The notes under the pieces are model-generated. The model made no database searches and had not been told where the DNA came from. It was given only the letters and a program-made list of their open reading frames with translations. The position numbers and the translations under genes were made by a program. From Armatimonadota bacterium (GTDB taxonomy: Bacteria; Armatimonadota; Fervidibacteria; Fervidibacterales; Thermosaccharophagaceae), in assembly GCA_025062195.1 (NCBI GenBank), contig JANXAS010000030.1, forward strand, positions 1-39,627: DNA of 39,627 nucleotides. Reading direction: 5' to 3'. Below are positions 8,323-17,154 of the stretch, one piece after another (position 1 is the first letter of the stretch; each line of letters starts with the position of its first letter).

Positions 8323-9456
8323 CTATCGCTCCTTGATGAGCATTATAAGCCCCATCAAACCAAAGAAGATGTTTTGAGACCAAGCCGATAGAAATGGCGA
8401 TAGGTGATACTTGATGCCAATGGCTCTTGACCACCCCATGAAACCCTGATAGAGGAAAATGGCAAGTATGGCGATTAGCATTCCGGCGTAAGTCCCGCTG
8501 CGTGAAAACCTCATACTGAGCGGTGCTGCCCACAGCGCCATGATGAAGCTTGCCGCCGGAAGCGAGAATTTGAAGTGGTAATCAATTTTCATCGTGTGTG
8601 CGTCTATACCGCTTCGGTCAAGCATTTCAATTTGCTTCTTCAATTCCTGAGAGGACATTTCAAGTGGCGTCTTTGATGCCGTGATGAATGCCTCAATACT
8701 CTCCTCAATGTTCAATGTTACTCGTTCGGTAAGCATCTCAGCTACTTGCCTGCCTTGTTCATCATACTGATGGATGACAACATCGTGAAACCACCAACAG
8801 CCATTCTCGTGCGTTGCGCTCTTTGCAATGTATACTCTCGGAAATGAACCCAAGGTTGGTTCAAGCTCGTAAATCATCACCCCGAAGAGCATCTTTGCCT
8901 CAGGTTCAACACGCCTCACATACGCAAAGTATTTGTTTGACAGCTTGAGGAAACGGTTCTCCTCAATCAGCGGAATAGTGTAGGTGAGCATCAGCTTGCG
9001 AAGTATATTCTCGGCACGGTGGTTTGCCTCTGGCACTAAGCGTTCGTTTATCCACAGGTCAACAAAGCTAACAAGCAGCGATACCACTAAGAATGGATAC
9101 GCTAACCTGATTCCACTTATGCCGCTGAGCTTGAATGCCATCAATTCACCCTCTCGCCCGAGCCTTGTTAGCGTTATTGATGTGGCGATGATCATCGCAA
9201 TTGGGAGTGAGAGGACAGATACTGATGGCAGCCTGTATACCATCATGAGGAGCAAATCTTTTGCCGGAACATTTTGGTTGATAATCTTATCAAGCGCCCA
9301 ATAGAGCATATGCCCTGTCAGTATGACGATGAATATGAGCAGCCCGGAAACGAACGGGGTTATCATCTCACGAAGAAAGTATCTGTCAATTTGCGTCGCA
9401 AACGGGATGATGTTAATTGCACAGGATAACGCCCTCGCTGTGCGTGACCGGTTCAA
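8323..9456 (-). CDS. LptF/LptG-family LPS export permease
   Basis: This 377-residue protein matches the YjgP/YjgQ family, whose members form the membrane part of the LptBFG transporter. It starts with the family signature IDRYFLREMITPFVSGLLIF. Membrane spans lie at about 35-55, 75-95 and 115-135, then a periplasmic beta-rich domain, then three C-terminal spans (FIMALWAAPLSMRFS, GMLIAILAIFLYQGFMG, IFFGLMGLIMLI). The start is probably TTG at 9456, 8 bases after GAGGTG; the ATG at 9463 is out of frame. The gene runs straight into lptD, a functional pairing. Only one permease gene is seen here, so its partner and the LptB ATPase must be elsewhere, or a single protein serves both roles. Confidence 0.88.
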   Translation of the reverse strand: MNRSRTARALSCAINIIPFATQIDRYFLREMITPFVSGLLIFIVILTGHMLYWALDKIINQNVPAKDLLLMMVYRLPSVSVLSLPIAMIIATSITLTRLGREGELMAFKLSGISGIRLAYPFLVVSLLVSFVDLWINERLVPEANHRAENILRKLMLTYTIPLIEENRFLKLSNKYFAYVRRVEPEAKMLFGVMIYELEPTLGSFPRVYIAKSATHENGCWWFHDVVIHQYDEQGRQVAEMLTERVTLNIEESIEAFITASKTPLEMSSQELKKQIEMLDRSGIDAHTMKIDYHFKFSLPAASFIMALWAAPLSMRFSRSGTYAGMLIAILAIFLYQGFMGWSRAIGIKYHLSPFLSAWSQNIFFGLMGLIMLIKER

Positions 9457-9577
9457 TCAGCATTCACCTCACACCATTCCCATTTCAGGTGAAACATCTG
9501 ACCAATTCGCTCGGCTGACTGCGTTCAACATAGCCTCCAGATTACCGCCGGTAACTTCGGCATTAATGCTCAGATGA

Positions 9578-9952
9578 TCATGCGATGGGTTCAATCTTGA
9601 CTTCGTCACCATCTTTTACATCTCTAAGCACGGTCGCATCACCAATAACTTTACCGAATACATTTACCGGGCTTGCTGGGCGTATTTCATTTCCCCTGCT
9701 TGCCGGTGTCGGTCCGAAGAAAATGCAAAAAGCGCTCCCAGGCCGCCAATAGCCAAGGTCACCAACATCCACAACTTCCCTTGGGTTCTCCTCCTCGCAA
9801 CGAACGGGTATGCGAAAGTAAATCTCGTCTCCCCATCTATTAGCCACACCGGTTATGGGTAGAGCGTCCCAGATCTTCCTTGCCGTCTCGGTATCGTTCA
9901 ACTCGGCTTCAACGCTGATGCTGCCGGCAGTGATGCGTATCCTTTTGCCCAT
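9578..9952 (-). CDS. Cyclophilin-like fold protein (TM1367 family)
   Basis: This 124-residue protein fits the small Cyclophil_like (TM1367) family. Features are IRITAGSISVEAELNDTETA at the start, then TARKIWDALPITG, a RWGDEIYFRIPV strand, and a glycine-rich VDVGDLGYWRPGSAFCIFFGPTP segment typical of the family. The fold resembles cyclophilin, but the members lack proven prolyl isomerase activity and their role is unknown. The ATG at 9952 has AAGGAGG about 11 bases upstream. It lies on the same strand as lptF, with a 121-base spacer containing only a short TTACC-GCC-GGTAA repeat (9542-9554), so cotranscription is possible but not clear. Confidence 0.85.
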   Translation of the reverse strand: MGKRIRITAGSISVEAELNDTETARKIWDALPITGVANRWGDEIYFRIPVRCEEENPREVVDVGDLGYWRPGSAFCIFFGPTPASRGNEIRPASPVNVFGKVIGDATVLRDVKDGDEVKIEPIA

Positions 9953-10219
9953 ATTGTGCTCGCCTCCTTAACTTTGAATTTGGCAGCCCCCGTTGTATCG
10001 CTTTTGTGGGGAAAAGCTCGCAAGCAAGCGATGGACAGAGTCGTAAGTGGTGATGGGATGGGCGCGTGAAATACACTCAAGAACTGGGTTGACCATCATT
10101 CGCCCCTTACCTCACACCACTTACATTTTTTTCACAACCACTTAAAGTTGATGCAGCCGACGCTAAATGGTGATTGCGCTAATTGAACGCTAAGCCAGTT
10201 TGAAGTATGCCATCACAGA

Positions 10220-10248
10220 CTGACTCTTATGCCACAATGCATTAAAAT
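10220..10248 (+). promoter_or_regulatory. Candidate promoter for the TIM-barrel gene
   Basis: CTGACT (10220-10225), a 17-base spacer and TAAAAT (10243-10248) make a reasonable sigma-70-type promoter. It is about 150 bases upstream of the start at 10398. The leader includes a small hairpin (GCGGA-TTCT-TCCGC, 10348-10361). I see nothing further in 9953-10219. Confidence 0.45.
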
Positions 10249-10397
10249 GAGCCGTAGATTCTTCGGCGCTGTCCGCTTGTGAGGCGTTATTCGGGACTGA
10301 AGTTTCTTCCACCCGGTGAATCATTCGCGGTGTTTGGTGCTCGCGCTGCGGATTCTTCCGCGAGGAAGTGCAGCAGGCATAGTTGGGGGTGAGTTTA

Positions 10398-11210
10398 ATG
10401 GCGATCAAATTTAGCTTCATGACATGGGTGTGCCCGCATTGGGATCTTAGCAGGATCATTGAGGCTGCAAACAAATACAGGTATCATGGGGTTGAGCTGC
10501 GCACCGAAGTTGGACATGCTCATGGTATTGAGCCAGAGAGCGATGATGCAACTATTAAGCTTGCAAAGGGGCTGTTTGAGAGCAATGGCATTGAAGTGAG
10601 CGCCATCGCTACTTCCTGTTCCTTCTCGCACGCTGACGCTTCAAAGCGAAGGGAGATGGTTGAGCGCTCAAAGAAGCACATTGAGCTTGCAGCGAAGCTC
10701 GGCTGCACGAATGTGCGGGTGTTTGGCGGTGCAATACCCGATGGCGTCTCAATGGAAGATGCCAAACGTTATATCGCTGATGCATTGCGTGAGCTTGGTG
10801 AGTTTGCACAACCGATGAGTGTGTATGTCCTGCTTGAAACGCATGACGCATTCAGCAGGTCAAAGGATGCGGTTGAAGTCGTCAGGCTCGCCTCACACCC
10901 GAATGTCCGCATACTTTGGGATGTGCAACATCCATACACTCATGGCGAGACGCTTGACGAAGCTTTTGAGAATGTGCGCAACTTCGTTAGACATTGTCAT
11001 ATACACGATGTGCGCCGCACAGATAGCGGTTGGGAATTATGCCTGCTCGGTGAGGGAGAGATATCGCACGAGTTCGTCATTCGCAAACTGCACGAAATTG
11101 ATTTTGATGGACACCTTTCCGGAGAGTTCATAAACTCACCTTGGGAACCAGACTTCATACTCAAGCAATATGCCGATAAGCTTTATCATTATTTGGAGAG
11201 GCTCGGCTGA
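10398..11210 (+). CDS. Sugar phosphate isomerase/epimerase-like TIM barrel
   Basis: This 270-residue protein belongs to the xylose-isomerase-like TIM-barrel superfamily (AP_endonuc_2). The usual metal and catalytic positions are visible: Glu in LLETHDAF, Asp and His in ILWDVQHPYTHGE, His in CHIHDV, and Glu in HLSGEFINSPWEP. The substrate cannot be read from sequence; relatives act on keto-sugars, inositols and related polyols. I chose ATG 10398 over the upstream TTG because GGGGGTGAG lies 5-6 bases before it. The gene stands alone on the plus strand between two minus-strand blocks and is convergent with the ABC permease. The 96-base gap after it has no clear terminator. Confidence 0.85.
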   Translation: MAIKFSFMTWVCPHWDLSRIIEAANKYRYHGVELRTEVGHAHGIEPESDDATIKLAKGLFESNGIEVSAIATSCSFSHADASKRREMVERSKKHIELAAKLGCTNVRVFGGAIPDGVSMEDAKRYIADALRELGEFAQPMSVYVLLETHDAFSRSKDAVEVVRLASHPNVRILWDVQHPYTHGETLDEAFENVRNFVRHCHIHDVRRTDSGWELCLLGEGEISHEFVIRKLHEIDFDGHLSGEFINSPWEPDFILKQYADKLYHYLERLG

Positions 11211-11306
11211 TTGGCTGCAGGGGGCTTTGTAACATCACCGCAAAGCGTAGTTGCGCGAAAGAATTAAGTTGCAACAGCATCGCTTGCTTACGAACTGTGA
11301 GGTGCT

Positions 11307-12530
11307 TCACTCGTGCCTTAAAGCTTCAATTGGATCAAGAGAGGCTGCTTTATACGCCGGATAGATGCCAAAGAATAGACCAACGGAAATTGCAAAGAAG
11401 AAGGCGAGGGCGATTGAATAAGGAGGTATCACCACTGTCCAACCGGCTGCTTTCCCGATCGCCTTCGCGGTGCCAACACCGAAAAGTATCCCAATGGCAC
11501 CACCTATGACGGTTAAAACAACTGCCTCAACCAAGAACTGCAACAGTATGTCACGGCGCCTTGCACCGACCGCCTTTCTTATTCCTATCTCTCTCGTGCG
11601 CTCGGCAACACTCACAAGCATGATGTTCATTATTCCAATGCCGCCAACAAGAAGCGAAACGCTCGCAATTGATGCAAGCAATATAAGAAACATCTGGCTC
11701 GTTGACTGTGCCATCTGCATGAACTCGCTTTGGCTGCGCACTGTAAAATCATCTTGGCTATCTTGGTTGATGCGATGTCTTTTGCGCAGCAACTCGGTAA
11801 CTTGCTGTTGGGCAAGCGGCAGTAGCTCCATTGACGGTGCTTGCACACCTATGGCTGTCACATAATCTATCCCAAACAGACGCCTCATAGCCGTCGTTAT
11901 TGGGATTAGTATCTGGTCGTCAAAATCCATGAACCGTAATGCGCCCTTCTCCGTAAGTGTCCCTACGACCTCAAACTGGACGCCCTGTATCCGTATCATC
12001 TTCCCAAGCGGTGGTTCTTCACCGAAGAGGTTCGCTATAACGGTCTTTCCGAGCACGCAAACTTTCCTCATGCCGTTTAAGTCGGCTTCAGTTATGAACC
12101 TGCCGCTATCAACGCTCCAATTTGCGACTGTAAGGTAATCCGGTGTGACTCCGACAACAGTGGTGAATGTGTTCCTATTGCCATACCTGACTGGCATTGC
12201 CCGGCGCACCTCAGGGGAGACACGAACCACCATTGAACACTTGCGCAATATTGCTTCAACATCATCCAGCGTTAAGTTGCGCTGTGCCGTGCCAGTTGCG
12301 ACGATGCCTCTTCTTGCCTGCCCGGCGAAGACCATTAATGTGTTTGAGCCAAAGGCATTAACGAGCTCAAGCTGTTCCTTTTCAGCGCCCTTTGCTATAG
12401 CAACCATTGCGATGACTGCTGCAACCCCTATAAGCACGCCCAACACAGTAAGTGCCGAACGAACTTTATTCGCTATGAGTGAGTCAATGGCGATCTTCAT
12501 GCACTCCCATATCAACATCGCCAGGCTCAC
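11307..12530 (-). CDS. ABC transporter permease, MacB/FtsX type
   Basis: This 407-residue protein has the MacB-like architecture. There is one N-terminal span (VRSALTVLGVLIGVAAVIAM), then a large periplasmic domain (MacB_PCD) of about 230 residues. The C-terminal FtsX domain has three spans, including VSLLVGGIGIMNIMLVSVAER and the EIGIRKAVGARRRDI motif. It ends in the common LDPIEALRHE. MacB-type transporters are mechanotransmitters that push substrates from the periplasm through TolC rather than pumping across the inner membrane. Its ATG overlaps the ATPase stop by four bases (ATGA), so ATPase and permease are translationally coupled. The substrate is not known. Confidence 0.92.
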   Translation of the reverse strand: MSLAMLIWECMKIAIDSLIANKVRSALTVLGVLIGVAAVIAMVAIAKGAEKEQLELVNAFGSNTLMVFAGQARRGIVATGTAQRNLTLDDVEAILRKCSMVVRVSPEVRRAMPVRYGNRNTFTTVVGVTPDYLTVANWSVDSGRFITEADLNGMRKVCVLGKTVIANLFGEEPPLGKMIRIQGVQFEVVGTLTEKGALRFMDFDDQILIPITTAMRRLFGIDYVTAIGVQAPSMELLPLAQQQVTELLRKRHRINQDSQDDFTVRSQSEFMQMAQSTSQMFLILLASIASVSLLVGGIGIMNIMLVSVAERTREIGIRKAVGARRRDILLQFLVEAVVLTVIGGAIGILFGVGTAKAIGKAAGWTVVIPPYSIALAFFFAISVGLFFGIYPAYKAASLDPIEALRHE

Positions 12531-13246
12531 CTCGCATAGGCGCCATCAAATTCTTCCAACATCTTATCGTCCACGAGTTGTCCATCTTGAAACATTACGA
12601 TTCGTTTTGCCCAACGAGCCACATTTTGGTCATGTGTGACAAGCACAATCGTCATCCCATCTTCATTCAGGCGCCTAAACACTCTTAGAATTTCTTCGCC
12701 AGAACGGCTGTCCAGATTGCCCGTTGGCTCATCGGCAAGCAGCAGCTTTGGAGAATTTGCAATCGCACGAGCAATGGCGACTCGCTGCTGCTCGCCCCCG
12801 GATAATTCTGAAGGACGATGGTTAATCCTGTCAGCAAGCCCCACCCACTCAAGCAGTCGCACAGCGCTCTGGCGCCTCTTTCTGGTATCAACTCCAGCAT
12901 AAATCATTGGCAGCTCAACATTTTGCAGCGCTGTCAAACGCGGCAGCAGATTGAACGACTGAAAAACAAAGCCGATCTTTCGGCTGCGCAACTCCGCCAG
13001 CTGATCATCATCAAGTTTGCTGACATCCATTCCGTCAAACTGGTAGATTCCTTTTGTGGGGCGGTCAAGGCAACCAAGCAGATTCATGAAAGTTGATTTT
13101 CCAGACCCCGACGGTCCCATGATCGCCACAAACTCACCCTCGTCAATCTGCAGTGTGACGCCACGAAGCGCGTGCACCTCCACTTTCCCGAGACGGTATA
13201 CCTTGTGTATATCAACCGCATTAACAAGCCTTCGGGTATTGCTCAT
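12527..13246 (-). CDS. ABC transporter ATPase, MacB/LolD type
   Basis: This 239-residue ATPase has a Walker A motif (GPSGSGKSTFMNLLG), a Q-loop (VFQSFNLLPRLT), the ABC signature LSGGEQQRVAIARA and Walker B LLLADEPTGNLDS. It also has the switch His in VLVTHDQ. This is the subfamily that partners FtsX-type permeases (MacB, LolD, FtsE). It is encoded separately from the permease, unlike the fused E. coli MacB. I use ATG 13246; a TTG one codon earlier is also open. A 72-base gap separates it from the HlyD-like gene, with a duplicated CCCTCATTT at 13304-13312 and 13319-13327 that I consider trivial. Confidence 0.95.
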   Translation of the reverse strand: MSNTRRLVNAVDIHKVYRLGKVEVHALRGVTLQIDEGEFVAIMGPSGSGKSTFMNLLGCLDRPTKGIYQFDGMDVSKLDDDQLAELRSRKIGFVFQSFNLLPRLTALQNVELPMIYAGVDTRKRRQSAVRLLEWVGLADRINHRPSELSGGEQQRVAIARAIANSPKLLLADEPTGNLDSRSGEEILRVFRRLNEDGMTIVLVTHDQNVARWAKRIVMFQDGQLVDDKMLEEFDGAYAR

Positions 13247-13321
13247 CAAATCATCATCCCCGCTTTAACTCTTGGGACTGACAAGTTCCCATCGTCTTTC
13301 GCTCCCTCATTTTTCGCCCCC

Positions 13322-15577
13322 TCATTTCGGTTGGCGGCGCTGCAATCTTGGTCTGCCAAGCGGTCCGACTGGCTGTTGGCGCATTACATGAGGCTCGGTG
13401 TATGAGGTCACTACAAGTTCCCCTTCGCGCAACCCGTTAACGATTTCGGTATACTCGTTTCCTCTAAGACCGACGCGCACCCGCTTGCTAATAACCCAGA
13501 AGATGCCCTCGCGACCGTCAATGAAAGCGCGCGCCTGTCTTGGCTCACTGCGCGGCATGAACTGCGGTGCCATACCGGAACGCCACGAGACAGTTGGCAC
13601 ACCCTCTCTTGGCGCAGATTTTCGCTGCTCAACCGCAATTGGATTGCGGAGGCTCTTTGGCTTCTCCCTCACCAGGACATCAACGAAAGTTGCCCCGTCA
13701 AAATCCTTTACAGCCTCACTTGGCACCCTCAAGACATTCTCCTTCCATGCCCTGATGAACTCGCAGCTTGTAGTCATGCCCGGCTTTAGACGATTATCAG
13801 ACTCAAGCAATTTAACACGCACATGCACATATACCACGCCTTGCTCCTCAGTTGTTCTTGGGTCTATACGCACAACCTTGCCATTGAAGTGCTTTCCCGG
13901 TATGGCATCAACAATGACGAGCACATCCTGCCCAACATGAACGCTGATGATATCTGTCTCATCAACCTGAGTATCCACATAAACCTCGCTCATGTCACCC
14001 AGCTTAACGATGGTTGTTCCGCCACCGAATGCTGATGCTGCCGAACTTATGACAGTTCCCTCTTCAACCAACTTCTCAAGCACGATGCCATCTCTTGGGG
14101 CTACGACAACAGCATCGTTATAACGAGTTCGTGCGTTATCAAGCGATGCCAGCGCCCTTTCAAGCTGTGCCTGTGCCGATTTCAAATCCGCTTGCCGGAG
14201 CTTGACTTGTAACCTGCTTTTTTCCGCAGCCCTAAGCTTAGCATGCGCTTCTTGCAGCGCTGCCGTTGCAGCCTCCACTTCAAGCTGTTTGACTTTTATT
14301 TGTGCCTCTTGTGCCTTGACCGACTCAAGTTGTGCTTCAGCACGCTTAACAGCAGCCCTTGCAGCTTCAAGCTCGCTTTGAGCAATTCTCACTTGTGCCT
14401 CATTAGCTTTTGCTGCCTCAAGCGTCGCTTCGGCTTCGCAAAGCTTAGCTTGCGCATCCCTGAGTTCGGTCTCCTGTCGCGTAGTTAATGTCTCAAGGCG
14501 TTTCTTTGCGCTTGCAAGGTGCGCTTTAGCCTCGTTGACTTTAGCCTGTGCTTCAGCATGCTGTGCTTTAGCGGCAGCCAGTTCTGCTGCCTGTTGCTGT
14601 TTGATCGTTTCAAGTTGTGTCTTTGCGCTCTCAAACGCAGCCTTTGCAGTCTCGTATTCAACTTGAGCATCCTCAAGTTGGCGCTTTGAGACAAACCCCT
14701 TCTCGTGCAACTCCTGCACGCGCTTCAAGTTGCGCTCAGCCTGATTAAGTTTTGTCAGCGCCTGCTCATAACTCGCTTGTGCTTGCGCGAGCGCCTGCGG
14801 ATGAACACCTTCCACTAACCTGCGCAGCTCCTCAGAGCGGACTTTTGCCGCTTGCTCCGCAGCTGCCAGAGTTGCCTCCGCCTGTCTAAGTGCGGCTTCG
14901 GCTTCCGCCCTCTCCAAGGGATGAATAGCGCTCTCCAGCTGGCGAAGACGCTCAATAGCTGCGTTGCGCGCTGCCTCTGCCTGTTGTATGGATGAGCGTG
15001 AAAGGCGCGGCTGAGCTTCGGCTTTCTCCTGAGCCTGTTTGAGTTGTGATATCGCTGCAGCAAGGGCATGCTCAGCATCTTTCAGTTGCGCCTTATATTG
15101 TGCGCTGAGCAATTCCACTTCCTTTTGTGCTTGGCGTAAGCGTGCGTATGCTGCCTCCCATTGTCGCCTGACCTGTTCAATCTGCGCATCAATTGTCTCA
15201 GCCGTGAGCTGATATTCAGTCTGCGCCTGCTGAAGGCGTGCTGTAGCAGCATCTACTTCTGCAGTTGCTTGGCGTAGTTCCGCACCAACTTGATCCCTAT
15301 CAATCAGCGCTATTAAGTCCCCCTTCCGGACGAAGTCGCCAACATCAATCGGCATCTTTAGCACCTTTCCGGCTGCCTTTGATTTCACCTCAACGACTGT
15401 GAGCGGTTCAATAACTCCAGTCCCGACCACAGAGGCAACTACATCACCCCTCTCTACGATCGCGTATGCGACCAACGGCATTTTTGAGCGCTCCGACGAT
15501 TTGCGCCGCACATGCCACCACGCTGCCATTGCTGAGAAAAGCATCAAAATTATGAGTCCTCTTGCCAGCCATTTCAT
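13322..15577 (-). CDS. HlyD/MacA-like membrane fusion protein with very long coiled coil
   Basis: This 751-residue periplasmic adaptor links an inner-membrane transporter to TolC. The N-terminal anchor (LARGLIILMLFSAMAAWW) is followed by the first lipoyl half (KSKAAGKVLKMPIDVGDFV, about 66-84). Then comes an Ala/Glu/Gln/Lys-rich coiled coil from about 100 to 486. The second lipoyl half (VVVAPRDGIVLEKLVEEG) begins at about 490, followed by the beta-barrel (VYVDTQVDETDIISVHVGQ) and a membrane-proximal domain. MacA proteins are usually about 370-400 residues, so the hairpin region is several times longer than usual. The C-terminal domain also holds an insertion of about 50 Arg/Pro-rich residues. 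The start overlaps the TolC-like stop by four bases (ATGA). The coil has heptad-like repeats built on similar AEAQLEAAKA-type blocks, suggesting internal duplication. Confidence 0.9.
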   Translation of the reverse strand: MKWLARGLIILMLFSAMAAWWHVRRKSSERSKMPLVAYAIVERGDVVASVVGTGVIEPLTVVEVKSKAAGKVLKMPIDVGDFVRKGDLIALIDRDQVGAELRQATAEVDAATARLQQAQTEYQLTAETIDAQIEQVRRQWEAAYARLRQAQKEVELLSAQYKAQLKDAEHALAAAISQLKQAQEKAEAQPRLSRSSIQQAEAARNAAIERLRQLESAIHPLERAEAEAALRQAEATLAAAEQAAKVRSEELRRLVEGVHPQALAQAQASYEQALTKLNQAERNLKRVQELHEKGFVSKRQLEDAQVEYETAKAAFESAKTQLETIKQQQAAELAAAKAQHAEAQAKVNEAKAHLASAKKRLETLTTRQETELRDAQAKLCEAEATLEAAKANEAQVRIAQSELEAARAAVKRAEAQLESVKAQEAQIKVKQLEVEAATAALQEAHAKLRAAEKSRLQVKLRQADLKSAQAQLERALASLDNARTRYNDAVVVAPRDGIVLEKLVEEGTVISSAASAFGGGTTIVKLGDMSEVYVDTQVDETDIISVHVGQDVLVIVDAIPGKHFNGKVVRIDPRTTEEQGVVYVHVRVKLLESDNRLKPGMTTSCEFIRAWKENVLRVPSEAVKDFDGATFVDVLVREKPKSLRNPIAVEQRKSAPREGVPTVSWRSGMAPQFMPRSEPRQARAFIDGREGIFWVISKRVRVGLRGNEYTEIVNGLREGELVVTSYTEPHVMRQQPVGPLGRPRLQRRQPK

Positions 15578-16974
15578 CTCTTATTCCCTCCTACAGCGCT
15601 CTTAGCTCTCAGGATGTTCCAGCAACGCTTTGCGAGTTCCCCAGTGGCGTGTTCAAGACGAGCTTTCGCAATGTAATAGTCATAAATGCTTTGGATCAGG
15701 CTAACATGAGCGTTAAATAATCCAACCTGTGCATCCACCACTTCAAGGACAATGCCCAACCCAAGGCGATACTTTTCCATTGCGGCTTTGAGGTTTTGTT
15801 CGGCTTCGTCAACAACAACTTTGCTTGCTCCAATCCTTTCCCAAGCATTTAGCATATCCAGGTATGAGCGCCCTACATTTGCTCGGATATCCTTAAGCAG
15901 CTGCTCGTAAGAAGCCTGTGTAGCTTTCATTTTGCTCTTCGCACTCTCAATGCGCGCCGCAGTTAATCCGCCATCAAAAATGGGGAACTGAACATTGGCG
16001 TTGATTTGCCATTGCCTTTCAGTGGCGGAGTAACCGCCTATGCCGACATCATAGCCCGCCGTTATGTTCAGCACGGGAAAACTCTGCAACCTCTCATACT
16101 TGACTGATGCCTTTGCAGCCTCAAGCTGCCAACGCAAGCGCTGAACTTCGGGATGCTCCTTTAAAGCCATCTCAATTAGCTCCTGCAAGGGAGCTGTGGT
16201 TAGCTGCGGCTCCGGCACATCTTCAATTTCAAAGTTCGTTTCCTCAACACCCATAGCGTTTGATAGCTTTAAGCGCGCGACTGTGACAGCATTCTGAGCT
16301 GCCAGCAAGTTGAGGCGAGCATTAGCCAATTCAACCCGCACCGGGTAAATATCCACAGGCGCAGCATCTCCGACTTTGATGCGCGCCTCAACCATCCGCA
16401 TATGCTCATTAGCAGCCTCAAGACGCTGCTCATTCAGTTTGAGGATGCGCTGACTGCGCAGCAACTCAAAATATGCTTCTGTGACATTTAAAGCGACATT
16501 GCCCAGCGCCGTTTCAAATTCCTCCCAAGAGGCATTGGCTAATGCTCTTGCCTGCTCAATTTGTGTCACCGTCAACCCGCTATCAAGCTGAATGCCGAAG
16601 CTGAGCAACGATTGCTTTGTTTCGGTGGTCTCACCAAGCCTTCGGAGTATAAACCCAGCTTGTCTGCCAAGCGTCTGTCCACGGAAGAATGTGTGCTCGG
16701 TTGTGAACTTCGGCATCAAAGGGGCTTTGGCTAAATTCACCTGAGCCTTTATGGCTTCATAATTTGCCTTTGCTGAAATTGCGTTTCCATGCCTCCCTAT
16801 AGCGATGGCGATGCATTGCTCAAGCGTTAGAGGCTCTTTTAACGAGCATTGTTGTGCCGAGCCTTGTGCACGCACGCATGGCTGAGCCGCCACAAGCATA
16901 AATACTGTGAGTGCACCCATAAAATTTGCCCTCATGATATTCATAGGCACGGCATTGGGTATGAGCAAGCTCAT
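15574..16974 (-). CDS. TolC-family outer-membrane efflux protein
   Basis: This 466-residue protein has an export signal (FMGALTVFMLVAAQPCVRAQ) and the two outer-membrane efflux (OEP) repeats. The first runs from about 50 to 240 (LTLEQCIAIAIGRHGN at its start). The second runs from about 260 to 450 (LIEMALKEHPEVQRLRWQLE and ARIESAKSKMKATQASYEQL). The length is typical of the family. It is the first gene of the efflux operon and would supply the outer-membrane duct for the HlyD-like adaptor and the ABC pair downstream. AAGGTGA lies 9 bases before the ATG at 16974; an internal Met just before the hydrophobic core is an alternative start. A TATAAT hexamer is found about 90 bases upstream. Confidence 0.93.
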   Translation of the reverse strand: MSLLIPNAVPMNIMRANFMGALTVFMLVAAQPCVRAQGSAQQCSLKEPLTLEQCIAIAIGRHGNAISAKANYEAIKAQVNLAKAPLMPKFTTEHTFFRGQTLGRQAGFILRRLGETTETKQSLLSFGIQLDSGLTVTQIEQARALANASWEEFETALGNVALNVTEAYFELLRSQRILKLNEQRLEAANEHMRMVEARIKVGDAAPVDIYPVRVELANARLNLLAAQNAVTVARLKLSNAMGVEETNFEIEDVPEPQLTTAPLQELIEMALKEHPEVQRLRWQLEAAKASVKYERLQSFPVLNITAGYDVGIGGYSATERQWQINANVQFPIFDGGLTAARIESAKSKMKATQASYEQLLKDIRANVGRSYLDMLNAWERIGASKVVVDEAEQNLKAAMEKYRLGLGIVLEVVDAQVGLFNAHVSLIQSIYDYYIAKARLEHATGELAKRCWNILRAKSAVGGNKR

Positions 16975-17060
16975 CGGTCGTTTTCACCTTCCGCTGCGAA
17001 GTTGCTTTCACAAAACTCAGAAGTCCCCTCTGAGATGGGTGGGCTATAGAGTTTGACGGC

Positions 17061-17066
17061 ATTATA
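17061..17066 (-). promoter_or_regulatory. Consensus -10 (TATAAT) for the efflux operon
   Basis: Read on the minus strand, TATAAT occupies 17066-17061, about 90 bases upstream of the TolC-like start. No good TTGACA-like -35 is present at 15-19 bases spacing, so the promoter may need an activator or be weak. The remainder of 16975-17154 shows no other signal. Confidence 0.4.
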
Positions 17067-17154
17067 GGATGGCAGTTTGCGTCATCTGCCTTTGCGCCTC
17101 AGAATCCGGCGGCGAATGCACCACCCTTATCTGCATCGGGGAAAATGGCTGGGG

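Noticed and set aside
13304-13327. Duplicated CCCTCATTT between the adaptor and ATPase genes
   Set aside because: Short and isolated; probably chance.
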